Shown here: piece by piece, positions 34,465-42,436 of the stretch
Numbering within the stretch: the first letter of the stretch is position 1
Layout: the number at the start of each line of letters is the position of its first letter
Origin: Ensifer canadensis
Lineage (GTDB): Bacteria > Pseudomonadota > Alphaproteobacteria > Rhizobiales > Rhizobiaceae
Reading direction: 5' to 3'
Length of the DNA: 64,000 nucleotides
NCBI RefSeq assembly: GCF_017488845.2
Contig: NZ_CP083371.1
Location: 1,426,001 to 1,490,000, forward strand
Notes under the pieces: generated by a model
Told to the model about the DNA's origin: nothing
Databases searched by the model: none
The model's input: only the letters and a program-made list of their open reading frames with translations
Program-made: the position numbers and the translations under genes

Positions 34465-36960
34465 ATGCAGCAACGGGCCTTTGCCATCAGCCCCGCAATG
34501 GCCGGGTTCATGCTTTTCCTTTCCGGCGCGGCCGCGCTGATCTTTCAGGTTCTCTGGATCAAGCAACTCTCGCTCGTCACCGGTGTCGATGTGCATGCGG
34601 TCAGCGCCGGCGTCAGCGCCTTCTTTCTCGGCCTTGCCCTCGGCAGCTTCGCCATTGGTCGCTTCGGTGATCGTGCCCGCCGTCCCTTGCGCCTCTATGC
34701 GCTGCTTGAGACCGGCGTCGCCCTGCTCGGCGTTGTCGCCACATTTGCACTGGCGCGGATCGCGCCTCTCTTCGTCTCGATCGAGTCGAGCTTGCCTGTT
34801 GTCGCGTGGGGGATGCTGATCCTGCTCGTCGCCACACCAGCCTTTCTGATGGGCGGCACGCTGCCTGTTCTTCTGCGCGGCCTGCAGTCGGCTCCCGGCG
34901 GGATCGGGACCAAAGGCGGACGCCTCTACGCTGCCAATACGCTTGGCGCGATCGTCGGCTGCCTCGCCGTCTCCTTCGTCATCATTCCAGCGCTTGGGGT
35001 CCAGGCCACCGGCCTTGCCGCCGCCGCTCTCGGGCTAACCGCCGCTGCTATCGGCTTCTTGCGCAGTTCGGCTTTCGCCGTCTCCGCGCCGGACGCATCG
35101 CCGGCATCGTCCACTGGCGAAGGTGGGTCTCGCCTGGCGCTTGTTCTCTACGCGCTCGCCGGCGGCGTCGCGCTCGGCTACGAGGTCGCCTGGTCGCAGG
35201 CGATCGTGCAATTTATCTCCACCCGCTCCTTTGCCTTCTCCGTTGTGCTTGCCACCTACCTTGCCGGCCTTGCGCTGGGCGCAGCACTCTTTGCGCGGCG
35301 GACCGATCGGCTTGCCGATCCCTGGACCGCGTTCGGCCTGCTGATTACCGCCGCCGGCCTCGTCGCCCTTTTCGAACTGGCTGTGCTCGGCACCTGGCTC
35401 ACCGCCTGGCAGACGAATGCCGAAGCTACGGTCGCAGCCATGACGGGCAGCATCTTTGCCGGCATGAGCGCGCGGTTTGTCGTGGCGGCGCTGAGCATCG
35501 TTTTCGTTCCGACGCTGATCCTCGGTGCTGCCTTTCCAGTCGCGTTGCGCCTTGCGGTCAACCCCGCCCATGTCGGGCGCGATACCGGCCGTGTGCTGGC
35601 GTTCAACACGCTCGGCGGCATCGCAGGAACCCTGGTCACGGGCTTTCTGCTGATCCCGGCACTCGGCATCATCCGCAGCTTTGCCATATTGGCGGTCGTC
35701 GCCGCCGTGATCGGCCTTGTCGCAATCTTCAGGGGCAAAGGCAGCGTGCTTGCCGGCTCTCGCCTGGTCGTGCCCGTGCTCGGCGCCCTCACGCTTTTGC
35801 TTGCGGTCCTCGTGCCATCGGACCGGCTCGCCACTCTGCTGACGAAGTCGCGCAGCGACGGTAGAATCATTTCCTACGAAGAGGGCCTCGGCGCCACGGT
35901 CGCGGTTATCGAGCAGGGGCAAGCCGACCGCCGCTTCCGCCGGCTCTATATCCAGGGTGTTTCCAACACCGGCGATGCCATGCCGTCGCTGCGCTACATG
36001 CGGCTGCAGGCTTTGTTGCCGCTCCTCATCCACAAGGGCGAACCGAAGTCGGCGCTGGTGATCGGGCTTGGAACCGGCATTACCGCCGGCTCGCTGCTCG
36101 CCTATCCCGGGCTGGAACGCCGCGTGGCAGCGGAGCTATTGCCCTCCGTTGCGCGTGCAACAAGCCTGTTCAAGGGCAATTATGACGCAGCCAAGGATCC
36201 CCGACTTGAGGTCCGGCTGCGCGACGGGCGCCGCGAACTGCTGCGCAGCCAGGAACGCTACGACCTCATCACCCTGGAGCCGCCGCCGCCATCGGCGGCC
36301 GGCGTCGTCAATCTCTACTCGTCGGACTTCTACCGCCTCGCGCGCGACCGCCTGGCTGAGAATGGCATGGTCGCGCAATGGCTGCCGATCGCAACCCAGA
36401 ACGACGAAGACACCCGCTCCCTCGTCAGGAGCTTCCTCGACACCTTCCCCGAAGCTACGCTCTGGTCGACGGAACTGCACGAGATGCTGCTCATCGGCTC
36501 GCTCGAACCGCAACAGCTCGACGCGACACGAATTGCCGACCGGATGAAAGAGCGCTCGATTGCCGCAGCCCTCGGCGAGGTCGGCATATCCAGCCCGGCC
36601 GATCTGCTGGCGACCTGGATGATGGACCGCACGGGGCTGGAACGTTACGCGGGTTCTGCACTTCCGGTGACCGACGACCAGCCTCGGATCGAATATGCAA
36701 GCTGGGTGCGCCCCGACGAGTTGCAGCGCATCCTTCCGGCGCTGATCGCCCTGCGGACGGAACTTCCGCTTGTTGCCGCCGACCCCACGACGAAAGCGTC
36801 GATTGCCGAGGCGCACAACCGGTTGCTGCTCTTCTACCAGGCCTCGCTCAATGCCTATGCCGGCTACCGCGCCGAATGGGCTCGCGACTTGGAACTGCTG
36901 ATGCAGGTCGAGCCGGCCAATCCCTATTACAAATGGTTCGTTTCAAGCAGTCAGCGATGA
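34465..36960 (+). CDS. Membrane-fused spermidine-synthase-like protein
   Basis: About 831 residues. The first two-thirds (to about residue 460) is a polytopic transporter-like domain of some 12-14 helices (MAGFMLFLSGAAALIFQVLWIKQL, FFLGLALGSFAIGRFGDR, AANTLGAIVGCLAVSF, FNTLGGIAGTLVTGFLLIPALG). The last third is a spermidine-synthase-like methyltransferase fold (LLPLLIHKGEPKSALVIGLGTGITAGSLLAYPGLERRVAAELLP, YDLITLEPPPPSAAGVVNLYSSDFY). Such fusions are widespread but few have a known substrate. I prefer the ATG at 34465, with AGAGACAGGG before it. A TTG at 34399 is possible but lies only 26 bp after a terminator. It is transcribed alone. The 235 bp after it hold no other gene I can support. Confidence 0.85.
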   Translation: MQQRAFAISPAMAGFMLFLSGAAALIFQVLWIKQLSLVTGVDVHAVSAGVSAFFLGLALGSFAIGRFGDRARRPLRLYALLETGVALLGVVATFALARIAPLFVSIESSLPVVAWGMLILLVATPAFLMGGTLPVLLRGLQSAPGGIGTKGGRLYAANTLGAIVGCLAVSFVIIPALGVQATGLAAAALGLTAAAIGFLRSSAFAVSAPDASPASSTGEGGSRLALVLYALAGGVALGYEVAWSQAIVQFISTRSFAFSVVLATYLAGLALGAALFARRTDRLADPWTAFGLLITAAGLVALFELAVLGTWLTAWQTNAEATVAAMTGSIFAGMSARFVVAALSIVFVPTLILGAAFPVALRLAVNPAHVGRDTGRVLAFNTLGGIAGTLVTGFLLIPALGIIRSFAILAVVAAVIGLVAIFRGKGSVLAGSRLVVPVLGALTLLLAVLVPSDRLATLLTKSRSDGRIISYEEGLGATVAVIEQGQADRRFRRLYIQGVSNTGDAMPSLRYMRLQALLPLLIHKGEPKSALVIGLGTGITAGSLLAYPGLERRVAAELLPSVARATSLFKGNYDAAKDPRLEVRLRDGRRELLRSQERYDLITLEPPPPSAAGVVNLYSSDFYRLARDRLAENGMVAQWLPIATQNDEDTRSLVRSFLDTFPEATLWSTELHEMLLIGSLEPQQLDATRIADRMKERSIAAALGEVGISSPADLLATWMMDRTGLERYAGSALPVTDDQPRIEYASWVRPDELQRILPALIALRTELPLVAADPTTKASIAEAHNRLLLFYQASLNAYAGYRAEWARDLELLMQVEPANPYYKWFVSSSQR

Positions 36961-37195
36961 CGGATTGGCTGAGGTGATCGATGCGGCTCCAATGGCCCCG
37001 CGCCGGCACCTGCATGCCGCGCCGCCAACCGCAACCGATCAAGAATAATTCCGCGAGAAATGCAGCTGGGCGCGAAATATTTGCGCAACAGCCCTTGTGA
37101 ATGGGACGGATTTGCAACCCGGCGCCCGCGATCACGGTGTATCCTGTCGCTCAATCGAACCAACCATCTGTTGGACAGGGAGGCAGGGTATCTTC

Positions 37196-37732
37196 ATGAC
37201 AAACGAGGACAAGACCGGGGACGCGGCGACATCACGCGCCGCGATGGAAGGCGAGTTGGGCATTCTCGCACGGCGACGCATAGAGGCGGGCATTATCGCG
37301 CCGATCTATGAGGCAATGCGCGAAGAGATCGGCGAGGAGCGCGCCCAGGCTATTCTCGACAAGGCCGTCAGCCGCGCCGCGATCGAGGCCGGCAAGGCGT
37401 TTGCGGCGAAAACGCCTGGCGGTACCAACCTGCGGACGTTCCAGGAATTGCAGGATCTCTGGACGCAGGACGATGCCCTGACGATCGAGGTGACGAAGGC
37501 GACCGACGACGAATTCCACTACAACGTCAAGCGCTGTCGCTACGCCGAGACCTATCGCGAGATGGGGCTCGGCCATATCGGCCACCTGCTTTCCTGCAAC
37601 CGCGACGGCGTGTTCTGCACCGGCTACGATCCGCGCATCACGCTCGAGCGCACGCAAACGGTGATGCAGGGCGCGTCCCATTGCGATTTCCGCTACCGCC
37701 TGAATGCTGAAGCAACCGGAGAGCAGAAATGA
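37196..37732 (+). CDS. atcB: L-2-amino-thiazoline-4-carboxylate hydrolase family protein
   Basis: A 178-residue protein from the ATG at 37196. The family core is visible: LGILARRRIEAGIIAPIYEAMREEIGEERAQAILDKAVSRAAIEAGKAFA, NVKRCRYAETYREMGLGHIGHLLSCNRDGVFCTGYDPRITLERTQTVMQGASHCDFRYRL. The conserved Cys and His residues around LLSCNRD and GASHCDFRY are typical of the L-2-amino-thiazoline-4-carboxylic acid (ATC) hydrolase family. In pseudomonads AtcB opens L-ATC to N-carbamoyl-L-cysteine. The next gene is an M20 carbamoylase overlapping by 4 bp, which matches AtcC. So L-ATC to cysteine is the inferred pathway. The substrate is not proven here. Confidence 0.7.
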   Translation: MTNEDKTGDAATSRAAMEGELGILARRRIEAGIIAPIYEAMREEIGEERAQAILDKAVSRAAIEAGKAFAAKTPGGTNLRTFQELQDLWTQDDALTIEVTKATDDEFHYNVKRCRYAETYREMGLGHIGHLLSCNRDGVFCTGYDPRITLERTQTVMQGASHCDFRYRLNAEATGEQK

Positions 37733-38988
37733 CCACGGCGGGACAGCCAAGCAAAACCCCGGCCGCCGGCACCAACATGCCCCGGATCAACGGCGACCGG
37801 CTATGGGCTGATATCGTCACGACCGCTCGCTTCGGTGGCACCGACAAGGGCGGCGTCACCCGGCTGACACTGACGGAAGAGGACCGGCAGGTCCGCGACT
37901 GGTTCGTCGGCGAATGCCGCTCGCTTGGTTGCACGATCGACGTCGACGGGATCGGCAATATCTTCGCCACCTACCCCGGCGAAGATCCATCAATGCCGCC
38001 TATCGCCGTCGGCAGCCACCTTGATACCCAGCCGCAAGGCGGCAGGTTCGATGGCGTCCTCGGCGTTCTTGCCGGGGTTGAACTGATCCGCACGCTCAAG
38101 GAGACCGGCACAGTGCTGCGGCATGGCCTGACCGTCGTCAACTGGACGAACGAGGAAGGCTCGCGCTTCTCGCCGGCGATGATGGGTTCCGGCGTCTTTT
38201 CCGGCGCATCCTGCCTGGAAGCGATCGAGGCCCTGACTGACCGGGACGGGACGACCGTGAAGACGGCGCTCGAAACGATCGGCTATCGCGGCGAAATCCC
38301 TGTCGGACATGTGGGCTTTGCCGCCTATGTCGAACTCCACATCGAGCAGGGCCCGCTCTTGGAAGCAGCGGCGACGGAAATCGGCATCGTCACAGGCGTG
38401 CAGGGTGTGCGCTGGTTCGACGTCTCCATTACCGGGACCGAGGCCCATGCGGGCAGCACCCCGATGGCGCAACGCGACGACGCGCTGGTCGCGGCTTCAG
38501 AGATCGTGCTTGCCGTGCGCGACATCGCCCGCCGTCATTCGCCCGGTGTCGGGACAACAGGCTTTGCCACGGTCGGCCCCAATTCCCGCAATGTCGTGCC
38601 GGGCACAGTGCAATTGCAGATCGATATGCGTCACCCTTCGGAAGCAGGCCTGAGCCAAATGCAGGCCGCGCTGGAGCAGGCTGTCGCAGCGATCGATGCC
38701 GAGATCGGGCTCAAACACATCTGGTCGAAGCAGCCGGTCGTCTTCGAACCCGCCACTGTCGAAGCGGTGCGCGCCAGCGCCGAGGCACTCAGCTATTCCG
38801 CAACCGAAGTGGTCTCCGGTGCCGGTCACGATGCAGCCCATATCGCCGGCATCTGCCCGACGGCCATGATCTTCGTGCCTTCCAAGGACGGGCTGTCGCA
38901 CAACGAGGCGGAATATTCCTCGCCTGAGGAATGCGCGCGCGGTACCGACGTCCTGCTGCAGACGGTCCTGCAGATCGACCTGAAATGA
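37729..38988 (+). CDS. atcC: M20 family N-carbamoyl-L-amino-acid amidohydrolase
   Basis: A 419-residue zinc hydrolase of the hydantoinase/carbamoylase type. Metal ligands appear in AVGSHLDTQPQGGRFDGVLGVLAGVE (His, Asp), NWTNEEGSRFSPAMMGSGVF (Glu pair) and HIEQGPLLEAAATEIGIVTGVQGVRW (His). GAGHDAAHIAGICPTAMIFVPSKDGLSHNEAEY supplies the last His. The dimer domain has GTEAHAGSTPMAQRDDALVAA. It should remove carbamoyl groups from N-carbamoyl-L-amino acids, or act on allantoate-like substrates. The overlap with the ATC hydrolase gene favours N-carbamoyl-L-cysteine as substrate. There is no signal peptide. Confidence 0.85.
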   Translation: MTTAGQPSKTPAAGTNMPRINGDRLWADIVTTARFGGTDKGGVTRLTLTEEDRQVRDWFVGECRSLGCTIDVDGIGNIFATYPGEDPSMPPIAVGSHLDTQPQGGRFDGVLGVLAGVELIRTLKETGTVLRHGLTVVNWTNEEGSRFSPAMMGSGVFSGASCLEAIEALTDRDGTTVKTALETIGYRGEIPVGHVGFAAYVELHIEQGPLLEAAATEIGIVTGVQGVRWFDVSITGTEAHAGSTPMAQRDDALVAASEIVLAVRDIARRHSPGVGTTGFATVGPNSRNVVPGTVQLQIDMRHPSEAGLSQMQAALEQAVAAIDAEIGLKHIWSKQPVVFEPATVEAVRASAEALSYSATEVVSGAGHDAAHIAGICPTAMIFVPSKDGLSHNEAEYSSPEECARGTDVLLQTVLQIDLK

Positions 38989-38996
38989 CGACAGAT

Positions 38997-39030
38997 GTCG
39001 CCGGCAGGGCTTCCCACCGGCGACGTTTTC
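38997..39030. terminator. Terminator hairpin between convergent genes
   Basis: GTCGCCGG (38997-39004) pairs with CCGGCGAC (39017-39024), followed by GTTTTCTC. It lies eight bases after the carbamoylase stop and 20 bp before the end of the convergent isochorismatase gene. Confidence 0.7.
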
Positions 39031-39045
39031 TCAGTGCGTGCTGGT

Positions 39046-39735
39046 TCAGCCGCGGGCTGAATCCAATTGCTCGTGCTCTTTCTCGACCTGCTGTGCCTTC
39101 AGGTAGCTTTCGATCAGCAACTGATATTCCGGGAAGATCTTGGTGTAGATCTCGGCCCATTGCTGCGCATCGTCACGATGCCAGGTGCGCTGAAGCTCGG
39201 AAGCGACGGCCGCCGTGTCCATCGGGACAACGCCCGCCTGGACGACGCGGGCAAGCGTGATCTCCTGCGCCATCTTCGAGTAGGTACCCGATGCGTCGAC
39301 GACGGCGAAGACCTTGTAGCCTTCATGGACGGCGCTGATCGCCGGGAATGCCATGCAGACGCTGGTGATGGTGCCGGCAATGATCAGCGTCTTGCGGCCC
39401 GTCGCCTTGACGGCCGCCACGAAGTCCGGATTGTCCCAAGCGTTGATCTCGCCGCGACGCGCAATGTACGTGGCATGCGGCGCATTCGCATGGATTTCCG
39501 GGATCAGCGGACCATTCGGCCCCTGCGGCACCGATGCCGTGGTGATGACAGGCATCTTCGTCAGCGTCGCCATGCTTGCAAGGGCCGCCGCATGGGCGCG
39601 CAGCTTCGGCATCGGCATGTCGTTGACGGTCTGGAACAGCCCGCTCTGGTGATCGATCAGAAGCATGACCGCATCATCGGGATCGATGACCGGGCGAGCG
39701 CCGTTGAAGTTGGCGACATTGTTGACGTTCGTCAT
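39046..39735 (-). CDS. Isochorismatase-family hydrolase (second of a pair)
   Basis: A 229-residue protein from the ATG at 39735, which has AGGAGA upstream. The catalytic Asp of the cysteine-hydrolase fold is in DDAVMLLIDHQSGLF, the Lys in GRKTLIIAGTITSVCMAFPAISA, and the nucleophilic Cys is the C of SVCMAFPA. TASVPQGPNGPLIPEI and NAWDNPDFVAAVKATG are typical of the YcaC-like branch of unknown substrate. It is a diverged paralogue of the gene immediately upstream, and the two share the order D-K-C and most motifs. It is probably co-transcribed with that gene and the pirin gene. Confidence 0.85.
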   Translation of the reverse strand: MTNVNNVANFNGARPVIDPDDAVMLLIDHQSGLFQTVNDMPMPKLRAHAAALASMATLTKMPVITTASVPQGPNGPLIPEIHANAPHATYIARRGEINAWDNPDFVAAVKATGRKTLIIAGTITSVCMAFPAISAVHEGYKVFAVVDASGTYSKMAQEITLARVVQAGVVPMDTAAVASELQRTWHRDDAQQWAEIYTKIFPEYQLLIESYLKAQQVEKEHEQLDSARG

Positions 39736-39762
39736 GGGTATTCTCCTGTTGCCAGACCGCAA

Positions 39763-40389
39763 TTAGCGGGAAGCCTTGGTGGTGGTGTAGCTGCTGATCA
39801 GGTTGCGGTAGTCGGGGATATGGTTGGAGAACAGCGTTCCCAGCCCCTCGACGTCGTTGCGCCAATCGCGATGCAGTTCGCAGGCGAGACCAAACCAGGT
39901 CATCAGTTGGGCGCCGGCTTGCGACATGCGATCCCAGGCCGAATGGCGGGTGATTTCGTTGAACGTGCCTGACGCGTCAGTGACGACGAAGACGTCAAAA
40001 CCTTCCTCGAGGGCGGACAGGGCTGGGAAGGCAACGCAGACCTCGGTGACGACGCCGGCAATGATCAGCTGCTTCTTGCCGGTAGCCTTGATCGCCTTGA
40101 CGAAGTCTTCATTGTCCCAGGCATTGATCTGGCCGGGGCGCGGGATGAACGGCGCATCCGGGAACATTTCCTTCAGTTCCGGCACGATCGGGCCGTTGGG
40201 GCCATCCTCGAAGCTGGTCGTCAGAACCGTCGGCAGCTTGAAGTATTTCGCGAGGTCCGCGAGCGCCAGAACGTTGTTCTTGAACTTGTCGGGGTCGATA
40301 TCCCTGACCAGCGAGAGCAGACCCGCTTGGTGGTCGACGAGCAGAACCGCAACCTGATCCTTGTCGAGACGCTTGTAGGTTTTTGCCAT
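39763..40389 (-). CDS. Isochorismatase-family hydrolase, YcaC-like
   Basis: A 208-residue protein from the ATG at 40389, with AAGGAG before it. The fold motifs are VAVLLVDHQAGLLSLVRDI (catalytic Asp), KKQLIIAGVVTEVCVAFPALSALEEGFDVFVVTDASGTF (Lys region and Cys in EVCVAF). It matches YcaC-type hydrolases, which form octamers in E. coli and whose substrate is unknown. Its paralogue is 27 bp downstream and the pirin gene 93 bp upstream, all on the minus strand, divergent from a LysR gene. Confidence 0.87.
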   Translation of the reverse strand: MAKTYKRLDKDQVAVLLVDHQAGLLSLVRDIDPDKFKNNVLALADLAKYFKLPTVLTTSFEDGPNGPIVPELKEMFPDAPFIPRPGQINAWDNEDFVKAIKATGKKQLIIAGVVTEVCVAFPALSALEEGFDVFVVTDASGTFNEITRHSAWDRMSQAGAQLMTWFGLACELHRDWRNDVEGLGTLFSNHIPDYRNLISSYTTTKASR

Positions 40390-40482
40390 AGTGAAGACTC
40401 CTTCATCTTTTGTCTTGTCCGCGTGCTCGGGCCGTTGATCGGCCGTCATGGGCTCGGCGCGGAGTTCCGAGCTCACGAGAAC

Positions 40483-41358
40483 TCAAAGTGCCGGTGCGGC
40501 AACGGCGCCGAAGCTGCCGTTCTGGAAGTCGGCGAAGGCCTGACGGATTTCGTCGGCCGTGTTCATCACGAAGGGGCCGTGCATGACCACGGGTTCATCG
40601 ATCGGCTCGCCGCTCAAGACGAGAACGGTCGCATCGGAGCTGGCGTCGAGCGTAATGGCGCCGCCTTCGCGGCCGAGGAGGCCGAACTGGGCTTCGCCGA
40701 TCAGATCGCTGCCGTTCACCAGCACGGTGCCGTGTAGCACCGCCAGGCCGACCGAATGGCTCTCAGGCAGGTCGAGTGCAAGAGAGCCACCCCGTTTCAG
40801 GCGGAGGTCCCAAAGATTGATCGGGGTAAATGTCTTCGCAGGTCCATTGCGACCGTCGAACGCGCCGGCGATCACCCGCAGCGTCCCGGCATCCTCCGGC
40901 AGCGTCACCGTCGGAATGTCGCCGTTGACCAGCGTCTGGTAACCAGGCTTTGCGGATTTGGCGCGCGCCGGCAGGTTGACCCAGAGCTGGACCATCTCCA
41001 GCGTCCCGCCCTGTTTGGTGAAGGCGTCGGAATGGTATTCTTCGTGAAGGATGCCGGCGGCGGCCGTCATCCATTGCACGTCGCCGGGACCGATATGGCC
41101 GCCATTGCCTGCCGAGTCGCGATGATCCACTTCGCCGCGATAGACGATGGTCACCGTCTCGAAGCCGCGATGCGGATGCACGCCGACGCCACGCGGCCGG
41201 CTGGTCGGTGCAAATTCTGTCGGGCCTGCATAGTCGACCAGCAGGAACGGGCTTGCATGTTCGCCGACGCTGTCATGGGACAGCAGCGAACGGACCGGAA
41301 AACCATCGCCAACCCAGTGCTGCCGGGCGTTTCCAAAAATGCCGAGTATCTTGCGCAT
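40483..41358 (-). CDS. Pirin family protein (quercetinase-like cupin)
   Basis: A 291-residue protein from the ATG at 41358, preceded by AAGGAG. Pirin motifs: SPFLLVDYAGP, GVGVHPHRGFETVTIVYRGEVDHRDSAGNGGHIGPGDVQWMTAAAGILHEEYH, where HPHRGFET and the later His and Glu are the metal ligands of the first cupin. A second cupin has ALDLPESHSVGLAVLHGTV. Bacterial pirins can have quercetin 2,3-dioxygenase activity or act as redox-linked cofactors. It is the first gene of the minus-strand operon with the two isochorismatases, under the LysR gene's intergenic region. Confidence 0.9.
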   Translation of the reverse strand: MRKILGIFGNARQHWVGDGFPVRSLLSHDSVGEHASPFLLVDYAGPTEFAPTSRPRGVGVHPHRGFETVTIVYRGEVDHRDSAGNGGHIGPGDVQWMTAAAGILHEEYHSDAFTKQGGTLEMVQLWVNLPARAKSAKPGYQTLVNGDIPTVTLPEDAGTLRVIAGAFDGRNGPAKTFTPINLWDLRLKRGGSLALDLPESHSVGLAVLHGTVLVNGSDLIGEAQFGLLGREGGAITLDASSDATVLVLSGEPIDEPVVMHGPFVMNTADEIRQAFADFQNGSFGAVAAPAL

Positions 41359-41457
41359 TGGTGTTTCTCCTTGTGCATCGCCTTGCAAGCGATGACGTTG
41401 GGAGGAACATATTCTCGCGACAAATCTGGCGGTAGACAGCCAAATCGGACTATTGTG

Positions 41458-41471
41458 TCCTATCAATAGGA
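41458..41471. promoter_or_regulatory. Inverted repeat between LysR and pirin genes, probable operator
   Basis: TCCTAT and ATAGGA form a perfect inverted repeat with a CA spacer, inside a wider imperfect dyad (ATTGTGTCC...GGACAAT). It is 12 bp before the LysR start, where autoregulation would act, and 99 bp before the pirin start. LysR proteins commonly bind such T-rich/A-rich dyads, so this is the best operator candidate. Confidence 0.5.
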
Positions 41472-41483
41472 CAATCATCCGCC

Positions 41484-42404
41484 ATGCAGGACCTGAACGA
41501 TCTTAAGCTTTTCGTCGATGTCGTCGAGCAGAACGGTTTTGCTGCGGCCGCGCGCAAGCTCAATATGCCGCGTTCGCGGCTGAGCCGCCGCATCGGCTTG
41601 CTGGAAGAACAGCTTCGCGTCCGCCTTGTTCAGCGTTCGACGCGCCACTTCGTCGTGACGGATATCGGCAGGGAGTACTATCGCCATTGTGTGGCGATGC
41701 TGGTCGAGGCGGAAGCCGCGCAGGAGGTGATCGACCGTATGCGCTCCGAACCGCAGGGCGTCGTGCATGTCAGTTGTCCCTCCTCGGTCCTCTATTTCCA
41801 GGTCGGCGAGATGATTGCCCGCTTCATGGCCGGCTGCCCGAAGGTCGAGGTGGTGCTCGAAAGCACCAATAGGCAAGTGGATGTGCTGCGCGAAGGCATA
41901 GACGTGGCCATCCGCGTTCGTTTTCCACCGCTCGAGGAGAGCGATCTCGTGATCAAGAGGCTGGCTGAAAGCGGGCAGCGCCTGGTCGCCAGCCCCGGAC
42001 TGCTCGGTCAGGATGCACGACCGCTGAAGCCCGCCGATCTCACGGACCTTCCGAGCCTGGCATGGAATTCCAACCGGCAGGAGCATGAGTGGTGTCTGGA
42101 CGGTCCTGATGGTGCCAATGCCATTGTCCGCCATCACCCGCGGCTTGTCACCGAAGATATGGTGGCCCTGCGCCTCGCCGCCCTGAAAGGCGTCGGCGTC
42201 ACCCAGCTGCCGACCATGGTCGTCAGGCAGGACCTGAAGGACGGAACGCTGGTCGACGTGCTGCCCGACTGGGCGCCCCGATCAGGCATCATTCACGCAG
42301 CCTTTCCATCGCGGCGCGGCCTGCTTCCCTCGGTCAGGGCTCTGCTCGACTTTCTCGCGGCCGAATATGCCGAACTTGCACGCCTTGACGAGCCGGGGAC
42401 CTGA
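41484..42404 (+). CDS. LysR-family transcriptional regulator
   Basis: A 306-residue protein. The N-terminal winged helix (MQDLNDLKLFVDVVEQNGFAAAARKLNMPRSRLSRRIGLLEEQLRVRLVQRSTRHFVVTDIGREYYRHC) is a standard LysR DNA-binding domain. Residues about 90-300 form the periplasmic-binding-like effector domain. It belongs to the AaeR/DsdC-like branch in which RLSRRIG replaces the more usual AVS-x-x-I. It is divergent from the pirin-isochorismatase operon with 125 bp between starts, so regulation of that operon is likely. The inducer is unknown. Confidence 0.9.
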   Translation: MQDLNDLKLFVDVVEQNGFAAAARKLNMPRSRLSRRIGLLEEQLRVRLVQRSTRHFVVTDIGREYYRHCVAMLVEAEAAQEVIDRMRSEPQGVVHVSCPSSVLYFQVGEMIARFMAGCPKVEVVLESTNRQVDVLREGIDVAIRVRFPPLEESDLVIKRLAESGQRLVASPGLLGQDARPLKPADLTDLPSLAWNSNRQEHEWCLDGPDGANAIVRHHPRLVTEDMVALRLAALKGVGVTQLPTMVVRQDLKDGTLVDVLPDWAPRSGIIHAAFPSRRGLLPSVRALLDFLAAEYAELARLDEPGT

Positions 42405-42436
42405 TCGGCGCCGATGACGCGCCGCAAGCCGCAGCC

